Source: Peromyscus leucopus
Taxonomy: Eukaryota > Chordata > Mammalia > Rodentia > Cricetidae
Length of the DNA stretch: 64,000 nucleotides
Direction: 5' to 3'
NCBI RefSeq assembly: GCF_004664715.2
Contig: NC_051063.1
Location: 114,066,829-114,130,828 of the forward strand
Below, piece after piece: positions 11,169-21,445 of this stretch. The notes under the pieces are model-generated. The model was given only the letters and a program-made list of their open reading frames with translations, was not told the origin of the DNA and searched no databases. How positions within the stretch are numbered: position 1 is the stretch's first letter; each line of letters opens with the position of its first letter. The position numbers and the translations under genes were made by a program.

Positions 11169-11181
11169 AAAAAGGGGGAGA
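11169..11181 (+). promoter_or_regulatory. Polypurine tract (plus-strand primer site)
   Basis: AAAAAGGGGGAGA lies directly before the TG of the 3' LTR, the expected place for the plus-strand DNA primer of a retrovirus. Confidence 0.85.
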
Positions 11182-11487
11182 TGTAGTGGGTAGCCATTCC
11201 AGCTTAGATCTGGAAGTTCCAACACCCATTGAGACTCTGGCAACTGTCACGCCTATGAGGCGGGGCCAGGGGAGGCGCCTAGAAACCCGAGACCTGGATG
11301 GGCAAGCATGCGCGCTTGGTTCCTGGACTCTGGACGCTGGAGGTAGACAGAACAGAGTTCTCCAGAGAACACCACCGGACTGCGCACGCTTTCCCAGACC
11401 CTGTAAACTATCCCTTTACTTGTAAGTTACTTCACAAAATAAACCTCCCTTTTAACTACGTGAAGTGGCCTTAATAATTTCACCAAT
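11182..11487 (+). mobile_element. 3' LTR of the provirus
   Basis: 306 bp starting TGTAGTGGG. It includes a CpG-containing GC-rich centre (11270-11345, with gcatgcgcgc), an AATAAA signal at 11438-11443, and an end at ...TTTCACCAAT judged from the AATATC duplication that follows. An end in CA would be expected, so the exact boundary is uncertain by a few bases. The frame at 11186-11425 is a chance frame in the LTR. Confidence 0.85.
11438..11443 (+). terminator. Polyadenylation signal in the 3' LTR
   Basis: Perfect AATAAA about 45 bp before the LTR end, following the GC-rich centre, as expected at an R region. Confidence 0.6.
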
Positions 11488-11720
11488 AATATCTACAAAC
11501 AACTGACAAGCAATAAGCAGCTAAAATATGTACAGGACTGGATATTACAGAAAACAACTCAATTTTAAAAGTGCAACAGATTTCAATAGTTCTCAAAAGG
11601 AGACATAGAAGTGGCCGAAAGGTACACGGAAAGGTTCTACATCATTAATCATTAAAGGCAAATGTAAATCAAAACCACAAAGAGTTGTTGCTTCGTTCCG
11701 GTAAAAGTTGCCACAATTCA
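11488..11720 (+). mobile_element. Ancient L1 ORF2 fragment, right part
   Basis: Continues from 7947: aatatctacaaac, caactcaattttaaaagtg, ctcaaaaggagacatag and aatgtaaatcaaaaccaca follow the conserved L1 ORF2 order. Many indels; not coding. Confidence 0.75.
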
Positions 11721-12324
11721 TGATTTATGATAGCTATGATTACTTTTTATTATTTATAACTTGTTAAATGTATGTTTTCACAAATAAAAAACATTTATAT
11801 TCTTATCTAATTTTTATTACTGTTTTTATTATTGTGCTATTCCTATAAGAAGAACTTTCAGGCTGTAAAAATCCAGATCATGGGAAACCTGAACATGCTG
11901 TAATAATTATTTCTCTTGCCCAAATTGTACTCACATTTAAGACAAGAAATTTGTAAATGTCAATGTCCATTATGAGGAGGTTCCCTTAGGCCAAGGGTTG
12001 AGGAGGGGAAAATGTCAAATAGAGACAATGAATAAGAAGCAAAACTGAAACCTGAACTTGTCACTGAACTGAGGAAGAAAACCCAACTTCACAACTAACC
12101 CAGAAAAGTATTCAGAAACTAACATAGTGCCTGAGGGTTTGGGAACATGGGTATCAGAGGAGGGAACACTGGTTTTAGGAAAGAAAGTGTTCTTTGGTGT
12201 GGATCTACAGCAACTTTTATAGACCATCATGCTGTGGCAGAAGAGATGGTTGTCTAAGGGGTAGGAATGATGCTGACAATATAATTCTGATATATTTGGG
12301 GGAAGAGGATTTCTGAGACTGGGT
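11721..12324. other. AT-rich DNA, nothing recognised
   Basis: No gene seen. The minus-strand frame 12015-12434 (139 codons) begins inside the next B1 and runs by chance through this stretch. Confidence 0.4.
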
Positions 12325-12453
12325 TTTTTTGTGGGTCCTTGGCTGTCCTGGAACTTGCTTTTATAGAACAAGCTGGCCTCAAACTCACAGAAATCCACCT
12401 GTCTCTGCCTCCCAAGTGCTGGGGTTAAAGACATGCACCACCACTACTCGGCT
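12325..12453 (-). mobile_element. B1 SINE, minus strand
   Basis: T-rich head, gctgtcctggaacttgct, caagctggcctcaaactcac, ctcccaagtgctggggtt and ccaccactactcggct form a nearly complete B1 in reverse. Confidence 0.9.
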
Positions 12454-12959
12454 CTGATGCATGTTCTTAAAAGTGAATTTTCAAGGAAAGTTGGTGGACA
12501 ATGTTTGCTGTGACAGCATCCTAAGAAATGTAAAGGCTCAGAATAGATGTCAGGGAAAAGAAAAATGCATACTGGTGGAAAGATTAAAGGGACATGAGTG
12601 TTAAAGGCATCTATAAATAGCTTGGTTTGATTATTTAAGATAACCTACTGAATATACCCCTCTAGCAGTTAAACAATTAAGCAAAATCAATATTTCTAAT
12701 ATTTAGACTAGTGGATGTAATGTCAGTTCGTGGGTTCCAAATTTTGTAAATTTGCCATCTCTTGGTGAATACATTCAAATATAATGTTCTTGTGATGAAC
12801 AGATTTCTTTTACCTGTGTTATGATCTAGCATAATTTATATTTTAGATCTAAAACCTTAACTTTATATAGTGTACCATGAAATACACAAACAAAAATACA
12901 TTAAAGTGTTATCCAATTGATTGCCCAGTGCCAATCAGTCAATCTTGAAAATATACATA
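12454..12959. other. AT-rich DNA
   Basis: No repeat family or exon recognised between the B1 and the Lx tail. Confidence 0.35.
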
Positions 12960-13255
12960 CTGGTAGCATTATCTGGATTGAACAGGCCATATTCAGTAAA
13001 AAAAAAAAAAAAAGATTAGATAGAAGATAGATAAGATAGATAGATAGATAGATAGATAGATGGATGGATAGACAGAAGGATAGACAGATGGATAGACAGA
13101 TAGACATACAATAAAAATTAAATTTGTGGGGAAAAGGAGGCCATGGAATTAAGAAAGAGTAGAGAGGAGTGTGTAAAAGAGTTTAGAGAGAGGAAAGGAA
13201 AGGGACAAATGTAATTCAATTATAATCTCAGAAATTAAAAAAAACATAAAATATT
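12960..13255 (+). mobile_element. Lx-type L1 3' end with GATA expansion
   Basis: The block aaaaggaggccatggaatta through gggacaaatgtaattcaatt and ataatctcagaaattaaaa is the Lx 3' terminus. An A15 run (12998-13012) and a GATA repeat precede it. Confidence 0.6.
13014..13106 (+). repeat. (GATA)n/(GATG)n microsatellite
   Basis: GATA units with GATG and GACA variants. The Ser/Ile/Leu-rich frame on the complement is an artefact. Confidence 0.95.
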
Positions 13256-13257
13256 AT

Positions 13258-13380
13258 TCAAGTATAGTGGAATGAATTTGTATCCCAGCTGTGGGGAAGC
13301 TCAAAAGAAGACTGGCCAGCCTGGGCTATAGTAAATTCCAGACTAATCTTAGCTACACAAGATTCATCTCAAAAGAAGAG
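13258..13380 (+). mobile_element. Old B1-like SINE
   Basis: gtatcccagctgtgggg, gccagcctgggctatagta and catctcaaaagaag keep the B1 order, with many substitutions. Confidence 0.5.
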
Positions 13381-13469
13381 TTACAGTTTTCATGATTTAT
13401 CTTTTAATCAATGGAATTATAAATATATCTGGAACTTTTTACCAAAAGCCTCGGGAGTATTGACAAGAT

Positions 13470-13598
13470 AAAATGTCAAAGGTTCTACTTGAGAGTCTGA
13501 AGCAGAAGGATGTAAATCCAAGGCCTGCTTGCACTCAGAGAGAGCTCAAGGCCAACCTATGAACCTGCATCAACATCAACATAAAAAGTAAACAAAAA
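13470..13598 (+). mobile_element. B4-type SINE, B1-like left part
   Basis: tgagagtctgaagcagaagg and ctcaaggccaacctatga are a diverged B1 monomer. Its ID-like right part follows at 13763 after a younger B1, as in B1-ID fusion (B4) SINEs. Confidence 0.55.
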
Positions 13599-13599
13599 G

Positions 13600-13745
13600 C
13601 CAGGTGGTGGTGGTGGTGTATGCCCATAAGCCCAGCATACAAGAGGCAGAGGCAGGCGGATCTCTGTGAGTTCAAGGTCAGCCTGGGCTACAGAGTGAGT
13701 TCGAGGAAAGGTGCCAAAGCTACACAGAGAAACCCTGTCTCAAAA
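13600..13745 (+). mobile_element. B1 SINE inserted in a B4
   Basis: Nearly full-length cricetid-type B1: ggtggtgg...gcccagcatac, aggcaggcggatctctgtg, gagttcgaggaaaggtgcc, ccctgtctcaaaa. Flanked by a 17-bp duplication (13583-13599 and 13746-13762) with one difference. Confidence 0.9.
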
Positions 13746-13762
13746 AAAAAGTAAACACAAAG

Positions 13763-13850
13763 GGCTATGGATAGATCTCAACAGTATAGGGTTTACCTAA
13801 TAAGTCTGCAGTCCTAGGTTCAATCCTTAATACCAAAAATAAATAAATAG
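13763..13850 (+). mobile_element. B4-type SINE, ID-like right part
   Basis: ggctatggatagatctcaac...cctaggttcaatccttaa resembles the ID consensus (ggctggggatttagctca...ggttcaatcccc). Confidence 0.6.
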
Positions 13851-13948
13851 TGTAGATTCATATTTACTCAATTCAAAAGCATGCACAGAACTCAGATGTT
13901 CTCTTTGAGTTAAAGAACACTAACAAAAGTCTTTGAAGAGTAAAATAT

Positions 13949-13981
<33 letters not shown>

Positions 13982-14188
13982 TCAGCATGTGTGCTAGACT
14001 TTCTTTTTCTTGACACTTGTCTGCGTGAAACAACTTAAAAAGAGAAATATTTGTTCATCTATAGGAGTCAAGCATGTTCAGCAGTTCTGTTGTTTCTGGT
14101 CTTTGGAGATAGAAAATATCAGTGGAAGGGCTTACAGGGGCAAAGGTGCTCACTTTGTGTGTTGGGAGGGCTTGGGGCGGAGGCAGGA

Positions 14189-14191
<3 letters not shown>
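13851..14191. other. Unassigned DNA with a short ATAC repeat
   Basis: An (ATAC)n run at 13945-13982 is the only structure. The rest gives no recognisable signal. Confidence 0.4.
13945..13982 (+). repeat. (ATAC)n microsatellite
   Basis: Seven catacatac-type units ending in a TA run. Confidence 0.9.

Positions 14192-14243
<52 letters not shown>
14192..14243 (+). repeat. (GA)n microsatellite
   Basis: About 26 uninterrupted AG/GA units, a perfect polypurine mirror repeat. Three overlapping Arg-Glu-repeat frames here are artefacts. Confidence 0.97.
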
Positions 14244-14247
<4 letters not shown>

Positions 14248-15329
14248 TCCATGCTAGTGGATAGTGCTCACATTCAGAGAGGGTCTTGTCCCTTTAGACA
14301 CTCTGGAACTATCTTCACAGACATGCATTGAAATGTTTCAAAGTCCAATCACATGAACAATCAAATTGACCCATCATAGCTTAATTCCTATACAGAGATC
14401 TAGAGGGAGCAATATAAACCACATAGTGATGGAAGTAAAAATTAAAAGGTCAGACAGTTCAACACATCCACTTACAGGTAATATATTCACAGGAAAGAAT
14501 CACAGGAAAATAAAGTGTGAGTGTGTAAGACAACTTATGGCAGTATTTATAAAAATAGAAACTATCAGCATATTAAATATGAAAAATAGAACTGTCAAGT
14601 AAGTTGCTGTTCATGAAGTAACTGTTTTCAGAAGCTGAAATTGGCAATGACAGCTATGTAAAATACTCCCTGTGGGCAAGGGAAGGAGGAAAGCACGTAG
14701 AAGAAAGTGTATAAAAACACTGAGTCTTCCTCAAGAACATCTCTGCAGTCAAAATTGTTAACTCAAAAAATGTAACTCAAAACTTTTCAACTTTGTTGGA
14801 TGACAGCGGATGACACACGGGCATGGTCAGCTGCAGTCTCTGGGGAGTGGCTGGGAAAGCTGGATAATAGCTACCAAAAGAGGTCATAGACAACCCAAAA
14901 TCCCTAGAGTAATAGCAAAGCAAAATAAGAAACCTTACAAAGCAGACCAAGGAAGGGGAGAGTCAGTCTGTCTGGGGAGCTCCTTGCCTCTGAATGAGAG
15001 GAAGAGAACCTCAGGACACTGGCATTGTGATCACAGACATGGTATGGGGACGGAGAAGGGGGAGGAAGGGAAGGAGGGAGGGAGAGAGAAGCTGTGTATG
15101 GCACAAAGGGAGAGACAACACAACTCTGCTCAGTGTTGTGCCAGAACAGCAGTGAGCCACCCTGTAAAATGACCCATGCTGAGTTGGCAGTTAGCTGGTC
15201 TCAGATCCTCCATAAACTTGGGAAATATACAGTGTCTCAGGACTATGTGCTGAAAAGGGGCCTGAAGAACATAACCAGACTGCAGGGAAGAATCCTGGTT
15301 TCAGGGATGTTCATTATCCAATGAAGCAG
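14244..15329. other. Unassigned, with a purine-rich patch
   Basis: A GGA/GGGA-rich patch lies at 15050-15085. The 120-codon plus-strand frame at 14810-15172 and its complement cover that low-complexity patch and have no domain. No repeat assigned with confidence. Confidence 0.4.
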
Positions 15330-16449
15330 AAACCTGGTTTAAGCCAGTCAACAAGGAAACAGGTACATGAGATCTAACAGTATTTTCAACATCAAGAAAG
15401 GCACCCAGAGATATAACCAGCATCTGGGACACAACCTGTAAGGACCACCTACTGACAGGACCTGTATCTGTCACCTAACCTCACAAAAGAATACTCAGAG
15501 GAAATAACTGAATTCACAACTCAGCCCTGCTCACAACCCATGAGTAAGATCAGAACTGGGGACCAGATCCATGAAGGACCACCCACTAATGAGCCTAACA
15601 TCAGTTCCTGACATCAAAAATGACAATGCAAGAGTGTGATAGGCATCTGAGAGCCTGGGTTGGAACACCAAGAGTCAAGACAGGAAGATGCAACCTTTCA
15701 GACTCTACACCCATGAGAATTTTTCTTTATTTAAGGCCCAATGTCATTTTGCACAAACCACCTTGCACTCCCTTGTTCATGTTCTCTATCTATCATCTAT
15801 CTATCATCTATCTATCGCTCCTTTTTCTCCTACTTTCTTTTTGTATTTGCCTTTTAATACACTTTTCTACCAAACTCAGATAGCCTGGAAGCTGGCACTA
15901 CTTGAGGTTTTCTGATAGCATTTCTTTACCTCTTTTTTTTATTCTACCATTATCCAAAACTGTTTTATCTTCATGCCCCATTTACTCTACTGATCCCCTT
16001 TTCTATTTACCTCTTCTTTATCAGCACAATATTAATCATGGTTCTAACCCAGATTTGCTTCTTTCCACTCATACCTACAGTAACTAATATGCCCATATAC
16101 ATAGTGCTATTGGTGTTCTTTTACTTCCTAAAATGATCAGTGCTTAAGGGCTGGCTTTTTATTCAACTGTAACTGTATTTTCACAATGAAAATACCATTT
16201 GTTAGTTACATTTTTCAGAGCATACGCTGCTCTTATGGAAGGATTGGAGATTGATTCTGGTCTTCCTAGCACCAGCAAAACAAAGCCTCAATCCAAACAC
16301 ATTCTAGTCCATCTTCAACATTACAAACACTTCCACTGAAAGAATAACAGTTATTTTGTTTAAATCTAAAAGATGAATCCCAGATACACAAGTCCCAGTG
16401 GAAGAACACAAGAAACATAAAAAAATAAAGCAATGAAAAATGTATAATC

Positions 16450-17225
16450 CTGCTGTAATGACCTCCAACAAGAGTTAAGATGAACTCTCAAGCAGGAAAT
16501 TCAGAAGGACTATAAGTATATTCAAAGAAATCAATAGCACATGAACTCCTGAATGAATTCCAAGAGAATTCAAACAACTGAACGAAATAGTGAAGTCATT
16601 GCAAGACACGAGAGTGGAATTCAATAAATACACAGACATACTGAAGAAGGTAGCAAACTGCAATACTGGAAATAAAAGGTTCCCTGAGATAAATAAAAAC
16701 TCTGTGGACAGCCTCAAGAGATGTGGATCAAAGGGAGGAGAGAACATCGGTATTACAGATAAATAAAAGAACTGGAACATTTGGGCAATGAAAGACAATA
16801 GTAAGATATGAACAGAACATTCAATGTCTATAGAATACTGTGAAAAAGCCAAATCCATGATTCATAGGCATAGAAGAATTCCATGCCAAAATCACAGAAA
16901 TTATTTTTAATAAAGTCATAGCAGACAATTTTCCAAATCTACAAAAAGGGATGACAATTCAAGTACATGAGGCATGTAGAACACTCAAAAGGCAAGATCA
17001 AAGAAACTCCCCTGATCACATCATAGTGAAAACACTGAATAGACAAAACAAATAAAGTATCCTCAAAGCTGAGAGAGAGAAACAATAAATCATACATAAA
17101 AGCAGGTCCATGAGATTAGCAGCAAACTTTACAGCAGAAACTGTGATAGCCAGGATTACAAAGAAAGACATATATCATATTATAAAATACAACTACAACC
17201 CTAGACTACTATACCCAACAAAACT
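16450..17225 (+). pseudogene. L1/HAL1 ORF1-like remnant
   Basis: ORF1 proteins bind L1 RNA and act as chaperones. The left half, rich in Lys/Glu codons, matches the coiled-coil region; the right half (17095-17225) encodes a diverged version of the conserved C-terminal segment, with the NPRLLYPTKL block just before 17225. Several stops and shifts break it. The minus-strand 127-codon frame at 16475-16858 is only the antisense of the coiled-coil part. Confidence 0.65.
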
Positions 17226-17299
17226 ACCTGTTGTACATCTCCCATAGGGCCGTTTTACCACTACTTAGTATTATCCAAAAAAATCCCAAGTCAACATGC

Positions 17300-17560
17300 C
17301 ATTAATCATTGTGCATCAATATTAATGCAGCATTATTCATAATAGACATTTTATGGAATAAGCCAATATGTCCAACAGATGAACAGTGGATAACAAAAAT
17401 TTGGAATATGTATACAACAGAATATATTCAGCCATAGAGCATTAAGTTATGAGTCTTGCTTCTTGTAGGAAATTGGATGCAACAGCGGCAAATTAAATCA
17501 GTCTCTGAAAGACAGTATCATGTTCTCTCTCATTTGTGGTTCCTAGATTTTATATAGCCC
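17300..17560 (+). mobile_element. L1-like 3' end of the HAL1-like element
   Basis: gcagcattattcataataga, gtccaacagatgaacagtgg, atattcagccatagagc and cttgtaggaaattggatgc follow the order of mammalian L1 3' ends. Confidence 0.7.
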
Positions 17561-17700
17561 CATAAAATCATACATATGTCATATAAAAATAGAAGTTAAA
17601 TTATATAAAGAAACAAAATATACCATTGTAAAGGGGACTGATAAAAAAGGTAAAAGCAGGGTGATATGTTCAATATACAATATCTTCTTACATGACAATA

Positions 17701-18004
17701 CCTTTAGGTAACATTTATTTAATACACTACCATGTACAGTAAATATATAAAATGAAACAGATACATATATTAGATTCTAGCTTCTTATTATACCTCAAAT
17801 TATAATATATTAATAATATTCAAAAGAAAAATATTTAGTAAACCAAAAAAATTTTAGTGTGATTATCCTTATTTCATTAAAATCACATGGGAAAGAATCT
17901 TTATCAAGATGTAAAATAGCTATATCTTGATAAATTAAAACAGACCACACTGCAGTATGGTAGTACCTATCTGTATTGTATAACAATTTCCTCAGAACTA
18001 AAAT
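17701..18004. other. AT-rich DNA
   Basis: Nothing recognised. Confidence 0.35.
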
Positions 18005-18400
18005 ACTCTCTCCAGGAGGAATTACAAAGACTCATGAGACTTGGGAAGGAGACAACACATAAGTCTCAAAAAGTTTCTGAAACTGACAAGTTCCAACAGG
18101 CTCCCTCCCAAGGCTATGAATGCTTTAAACAGCTGCTGTGGAGAATAGTCTCTCTGACCTACCCTATGAAAGTGACTGTAAATCATGCCAGCAGCTCCAG
18201 GGTTGGACCTTGTACAGCTGCTCTCACCCAAGCTGCAGTGGGGCTCTCAGTGACACAGCTGCCTTTGAGTCATCCTGTTACATGTTCCCACAAGCAACCC
18301 TAGTGAACTCACTAGTTTGCCGAGTTGAACTCTGGTGGGAATGTGACTTTGCTCTATCACTGGCTCTCTATATATTGAGTGTTTTTTCCTGTCTCCTAGG
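18005..18400 (+). mobile_element. Possible old rodent LTR
   Basis: Phrases such as gaaactgacaagttccaaca, ggctccctcccaaggc, and a promoter/exit-like right end (ctctatatattgagtg) recall rodent LTRs, and GC content is higher than around it. Ends and duplications could not be located. Frames at 18034-18452 are chance frames. Confidence 0.35.
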
Positions 18401-18414
18401 AATGATTCATATTA

Positions 18415-18510
18415 AAACCTACAATCCCAGCACAGGAAGTCGTGGAGTATGAGAACCCTGAGCTTGAGACCAACCTGGGTCATAGAGCAAGAACCTGTCT
18501 CAAAATAAAA
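18415..18510 (+). mobile_element. Old B1-like SINE
   Basis: ctacaatcccagcacagg, gcttgagaccaacctgggt and agaacctgtctcaaaataaa give a diverged B1. Confidence 0.6.
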
Positions 18511-19194
18511 GCTGACAAATTTACCATGGAAACACTCTCCAGAAGTCTGAGCTTTTACTTTTATAACTATGAATTATATCACTTGCTTTTTTACTTTTTT
18601 AAATTTAGGTACATTTTTATTTACTTTATCTTCTATATTAATCATTTGAAACATATGGAACTTGTCAGAAAAGTTACAAATAATGAAATAGAAAATATCT
18701 CTTAACTCTAGATCAGTACTGATAGTTTGCTCAGAAGTCATCCTACATACATGTTATCATCTATATTTATCATAATCATAATTATTTTATGCTATTTAGT
18801 TGAAGAATCAAAACCATTATGATATTAAATTAAAATCACAAAAGCAGTTATTATTTTGCTTTATAAGTCAGCCACCTTAATGATTAAATGTCTCAAAGAA
18901 CATTTATCATACTGCAGTGCTTAAAATAAAACTGCCAACATATCCATTTGTGGACTTATAATTAAAAAGATTCCTCTTAACTCCACTGATGTCACACTGT
19001 AACAGACACTTAAGTATCTAATGTGTAGCAGTGTTTAAATTATAATTTGCTAGTTACAGTGAATGTTTGTATAGAGTGGATATCACACATGTACACAAAT
19101 GCACATATAGATATCCATACTTACATTCACACATGTAAGGATTATGTGTTATTTTCTATTCTGTATTAGAGAATTTCCACATTTATTAAAATAC
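18511..19194. other. AT-rich DNA
   Basis: No gene or repeat recognised. The frame at 18442-18705 starts in the B1 and is not convincing. Confidence 0.35.
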
Positions 19195-19370
19195 TTTAAA
19201 CATGTGTAACAACAATTAAAGAAAAGGAGGCTAGAGATGATGAATCTGAAAGATCAAGACCAAGATCATCAAGAGGGGTAGAATGCATGGGAGGAGTTGG
19301 AGGGATGAGTGAGAAAGGGGGAAATTTGAATAATTATATTTTAATTTCAAATGGTATTTCTTTATTTCTT
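19195..19370 (+). mobile_element. Lx-type L1 3' end
   Basis: taacaacaattaaagaaaag, gaggctagagatgatgaatc, gcatgggaggagttggaggg and the A-rich end match the Lx tail. Confidence 0.65.
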
Positions 19371-20794
19371 AAAATAACAAAAATACTTTAGTCACTTAAA
19401 TTAATTTTACTTAATTCCAAATATTTAATTTTCAATAACTCAGACAAATTTAAAAGTTATTATTCCTTTATAGGCACTTCAAATCTGCCACTCAGCTATT
19501 TGGTTACATCTTTCATAATCGTGTGCTCTGATGAGGCAAGCACTCTAAATTAATAGAATCTTAAGTACATCTGAAGAGTAATATCAAATACTTAGGATGC
19601 AGACATAAGTGTTATCTTTCTAAATATGTAAAAGGGCTCTAATTACCATCATATAGTGCTTGCAATGGAAAATTAATTTTAAAATAATATTTGTTCATCA
19701 GTGGAAGAGGGAGGAAAAGTAGAGAGAGAAAAAAAAAGTGCAGTGGTTAGTTGAAAAAGAAAGAAAATATACTCCAAATAAGTATGTAACCTGGAGAGCT
19801 AGCCAGACTGCCATTGCCTTTAACAAGTCCTTGGTACATTCTTTAAACTAGTAGCAAGAGTTAAAGACATGAAATCTCAGGAATATTACCAGATCTTTAG
19901 TTTACAAAGAAGGAGATAACTAGAAGGTAGTTTATATTTCTGGGCATAAATAAGAAAATCTGAAGTCTTTAAAACAGGACTGACTTATCACTGCCATCAA
20001 TTCTTTGCAATAGGTAAAAGGTAATCAGAAAAAAAAATGTGTTCAGATAAGAAATCTAATATGAAATGATTATAACAAACTGAGCTAAAATTTTTCAGAG
20101 GATCAAATAAACTAAAAACTATGTAATAACAAATCATTTAGGCTGAAAAGCCTCTGTAAATATACACATAAAAGACAATAAAACAGCAGAAAAATTAACA
20201 ACTTGTATCATTGCAAGACAAAGATGAGTGCACACTCTACAGAGAAAGAACAATTTTCTTATATCTAATGACATAGCAAACTGGAAACACAAACTCATTA
20301 CTTCTCTGAAAGTAGCCACAGGGACAAATCATATTCCACTTAATGACAATGCAAATGTGTGTATCCATCCAAAGACTGGTGACACTTGGTCAAATGAAAT
20401 TGTTTCAAATCCTGGGTCTAAGCTTTTAACCATGCTACCTGATATTATCATCTTCAAAGTTCCAGATGGAGAATTAACCAATAAAATTACAAAAACAAAA
20501 AATGCAAAAAACAAGTAACATAATGGTTTAAGTGGTAAATCCACGTGAACTTCCTCCCACGTTACTTCTATAGGCACATTCAAGGCAATTCTTGAGCTAT
20601 TGAGACAATGAGTACACTGAAGTCAGGAATTATTTTGTACCCACTCACATGGCTACTATACTGAACACAATATGTGATTAAACAGGTCCACGGGTATGTT
20701 CTTTAGACTAGTTACAGTGAAGGAATACCCCAATGAGCACTGACTAAGGGGTCTGGGATTGATCATCTGGTTTTTTCTGCTGTCATTAGTCGTG
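19371..20794. other. AT-rich unique DNA
   Basis: No named repeat. The 96-codon frame at 20228-20518 and opposite frames have no recognised domain, and the Lys/Asn-rich end is what AT-rich DNA gives by chance. Confidence 0.4.
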
Positions 20795-20960
20795 ATGTCA
20801 ATTGCCCAGTCTGAATCTTAATTCCATCACCAGTTGTGTAACTTCTGGCAAGTTATTATTCTTTGCCTCAAATTCCTTATTATTTGAAGGGGGCAATGAC
20901 AGAATTCCCTTCGTGAATAGCTGTGAGGATTAAATAAGAGGGTAATTGTAATGTCATTGT
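20795..20960 (+). mobile_element. MIR SINE
   Basis: attgcccagtctgaatct, ttgtgtaacttctggcaag, ctttgcctcaaattcc and gtgaggattaaataagag follow the MIR core and its flanks. An ancient tRNA-derived element found across mammals. Confidence 0.75.
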
Positions 20961-21309
20961 TAAACTTCGCTCTATCTAAGCAGGCCCTCAGGTGCATTGC
21001 TCTTTACCTTACGTTCCACATGATTGGAACAACTGTAAACTGATTTCCATATCATGACTTTGAATCAACACTTTGGGGCAGAAAACACATGACTACCATA
21101 TGAGGCTATTATTAAATAATCATTCCTTTGGTTGATCTATTTTCCTCCCTTATCACTTCAACTCTTTTGTTCTTGATCTGTTTTTGGAGGATCTTCTTCT
21201 ACATAAAAACTGAAACACTCAAACGTTCACTGCCATTCCTTTTTGGCTTGTTTATCTTTAATTTAAATTCTAAGTTCATATAAATGTACATAGGGAAATG
21301 CATAATCAG
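20961..21309. other. Unassigned DNA
   Basis: Nothing recognised apart from ordinary AT-rich sequence. Confidence 0.35.
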
Positions 21310-21445
21310 TCATTGATTTGCTCATCCATCCATTAAACCACATCTGTTAAGCTCCTACAGTGTGTAGACACTGTAAGATTAGCAAAATTGGAGATAAAAT
21401 AGAATATAATCCTTCCCCACACTCAACTTTTATAAAAGAGATGAG
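21310..21445 (+). mobile_element. Possible ancient mammalian repeat
   Basis: ctcatccatccattaaacca, taagctcctacagtgtg and agataaaatagaatataa resemble the mammal-wide motif of a cattcatt run followed by an agcacctactatgtgcc block. Family not assigned. Confidence 0.35.

Larger units (their letters stand above)
7948..11487 (+). mobile_element. Internally deleted betaretrovirus-like provirus (ERVK; MYSERV/RMER17-like)
   Basis: Order of parts: 5' LTR stub (7948-8032), integrase part of pol (8033 to about 8875), non-coding 3' region with AT-rich repeats (about 8876-11168), polypurine tract (11169-11181), 3' LTR (11182-11487). It is flanked by AATATC on both sides, within an L1 ORF2 fragment. The rest of the 5' LTR, the primer site, gag, pro and reverse transcriptase/RNase H are missing: LTR sequence passes directly into pol. 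I see no env frame. The name MYSERV/RMER17 rests on memory of rodent consensus sequences and is tentative; class II is supported by the integrase and by the 6-bp duplication. Confidence 0.85.
15330..17700 (+). mobile_element. HAL1-like (half-L1) element: leader, ORF1 remnant, 3' end
   Basis: Three parts in order. The leader (about 15330-16090) has the stacked accaccta/cagacc-type words of L1-like 5' regions, a pyrimidine-rich stretch and a (TATC)n run at 15782-15816. The ORF1 remnant is at about 16450-17225. An L1-like 3' end follows at about 17300-17560. There is no ORF2 polymerase between the last two parts, which fits the half-L1 (HAL1) family of mammals. A short B2-like patch at 16215-16280 may be a later insertion. 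The leader assignment is the weakest part. Confidence 0.5.

Noticed and set aside
11270..11345. CpG island or promoter of a host gene
   Set aside because: The CpG-containing block is only about 75 bp and lies within the 3' LTR of the provirus.
12015..12434. 139-codon minus-strand frame
   Set aside because: Its first third is translated B1 SINE (…CEFEASLFYKSKFQ); the rest has no recognised domain or codon signal.
14810..15172. 120-codon plus-strand frame
   Set aside because: Covers a GGA-rich low-complexity patch; Gly/Glu/Arg-rich product without a domain.
16475..16858. 127-codon minus-strand frame, membrane-like
   Set aside because: Antisense of an L1/HAL1 ORF1 coiled-coil region; Leu/Phe/Ser bias follows from reading Lys/Glu codons backwards.
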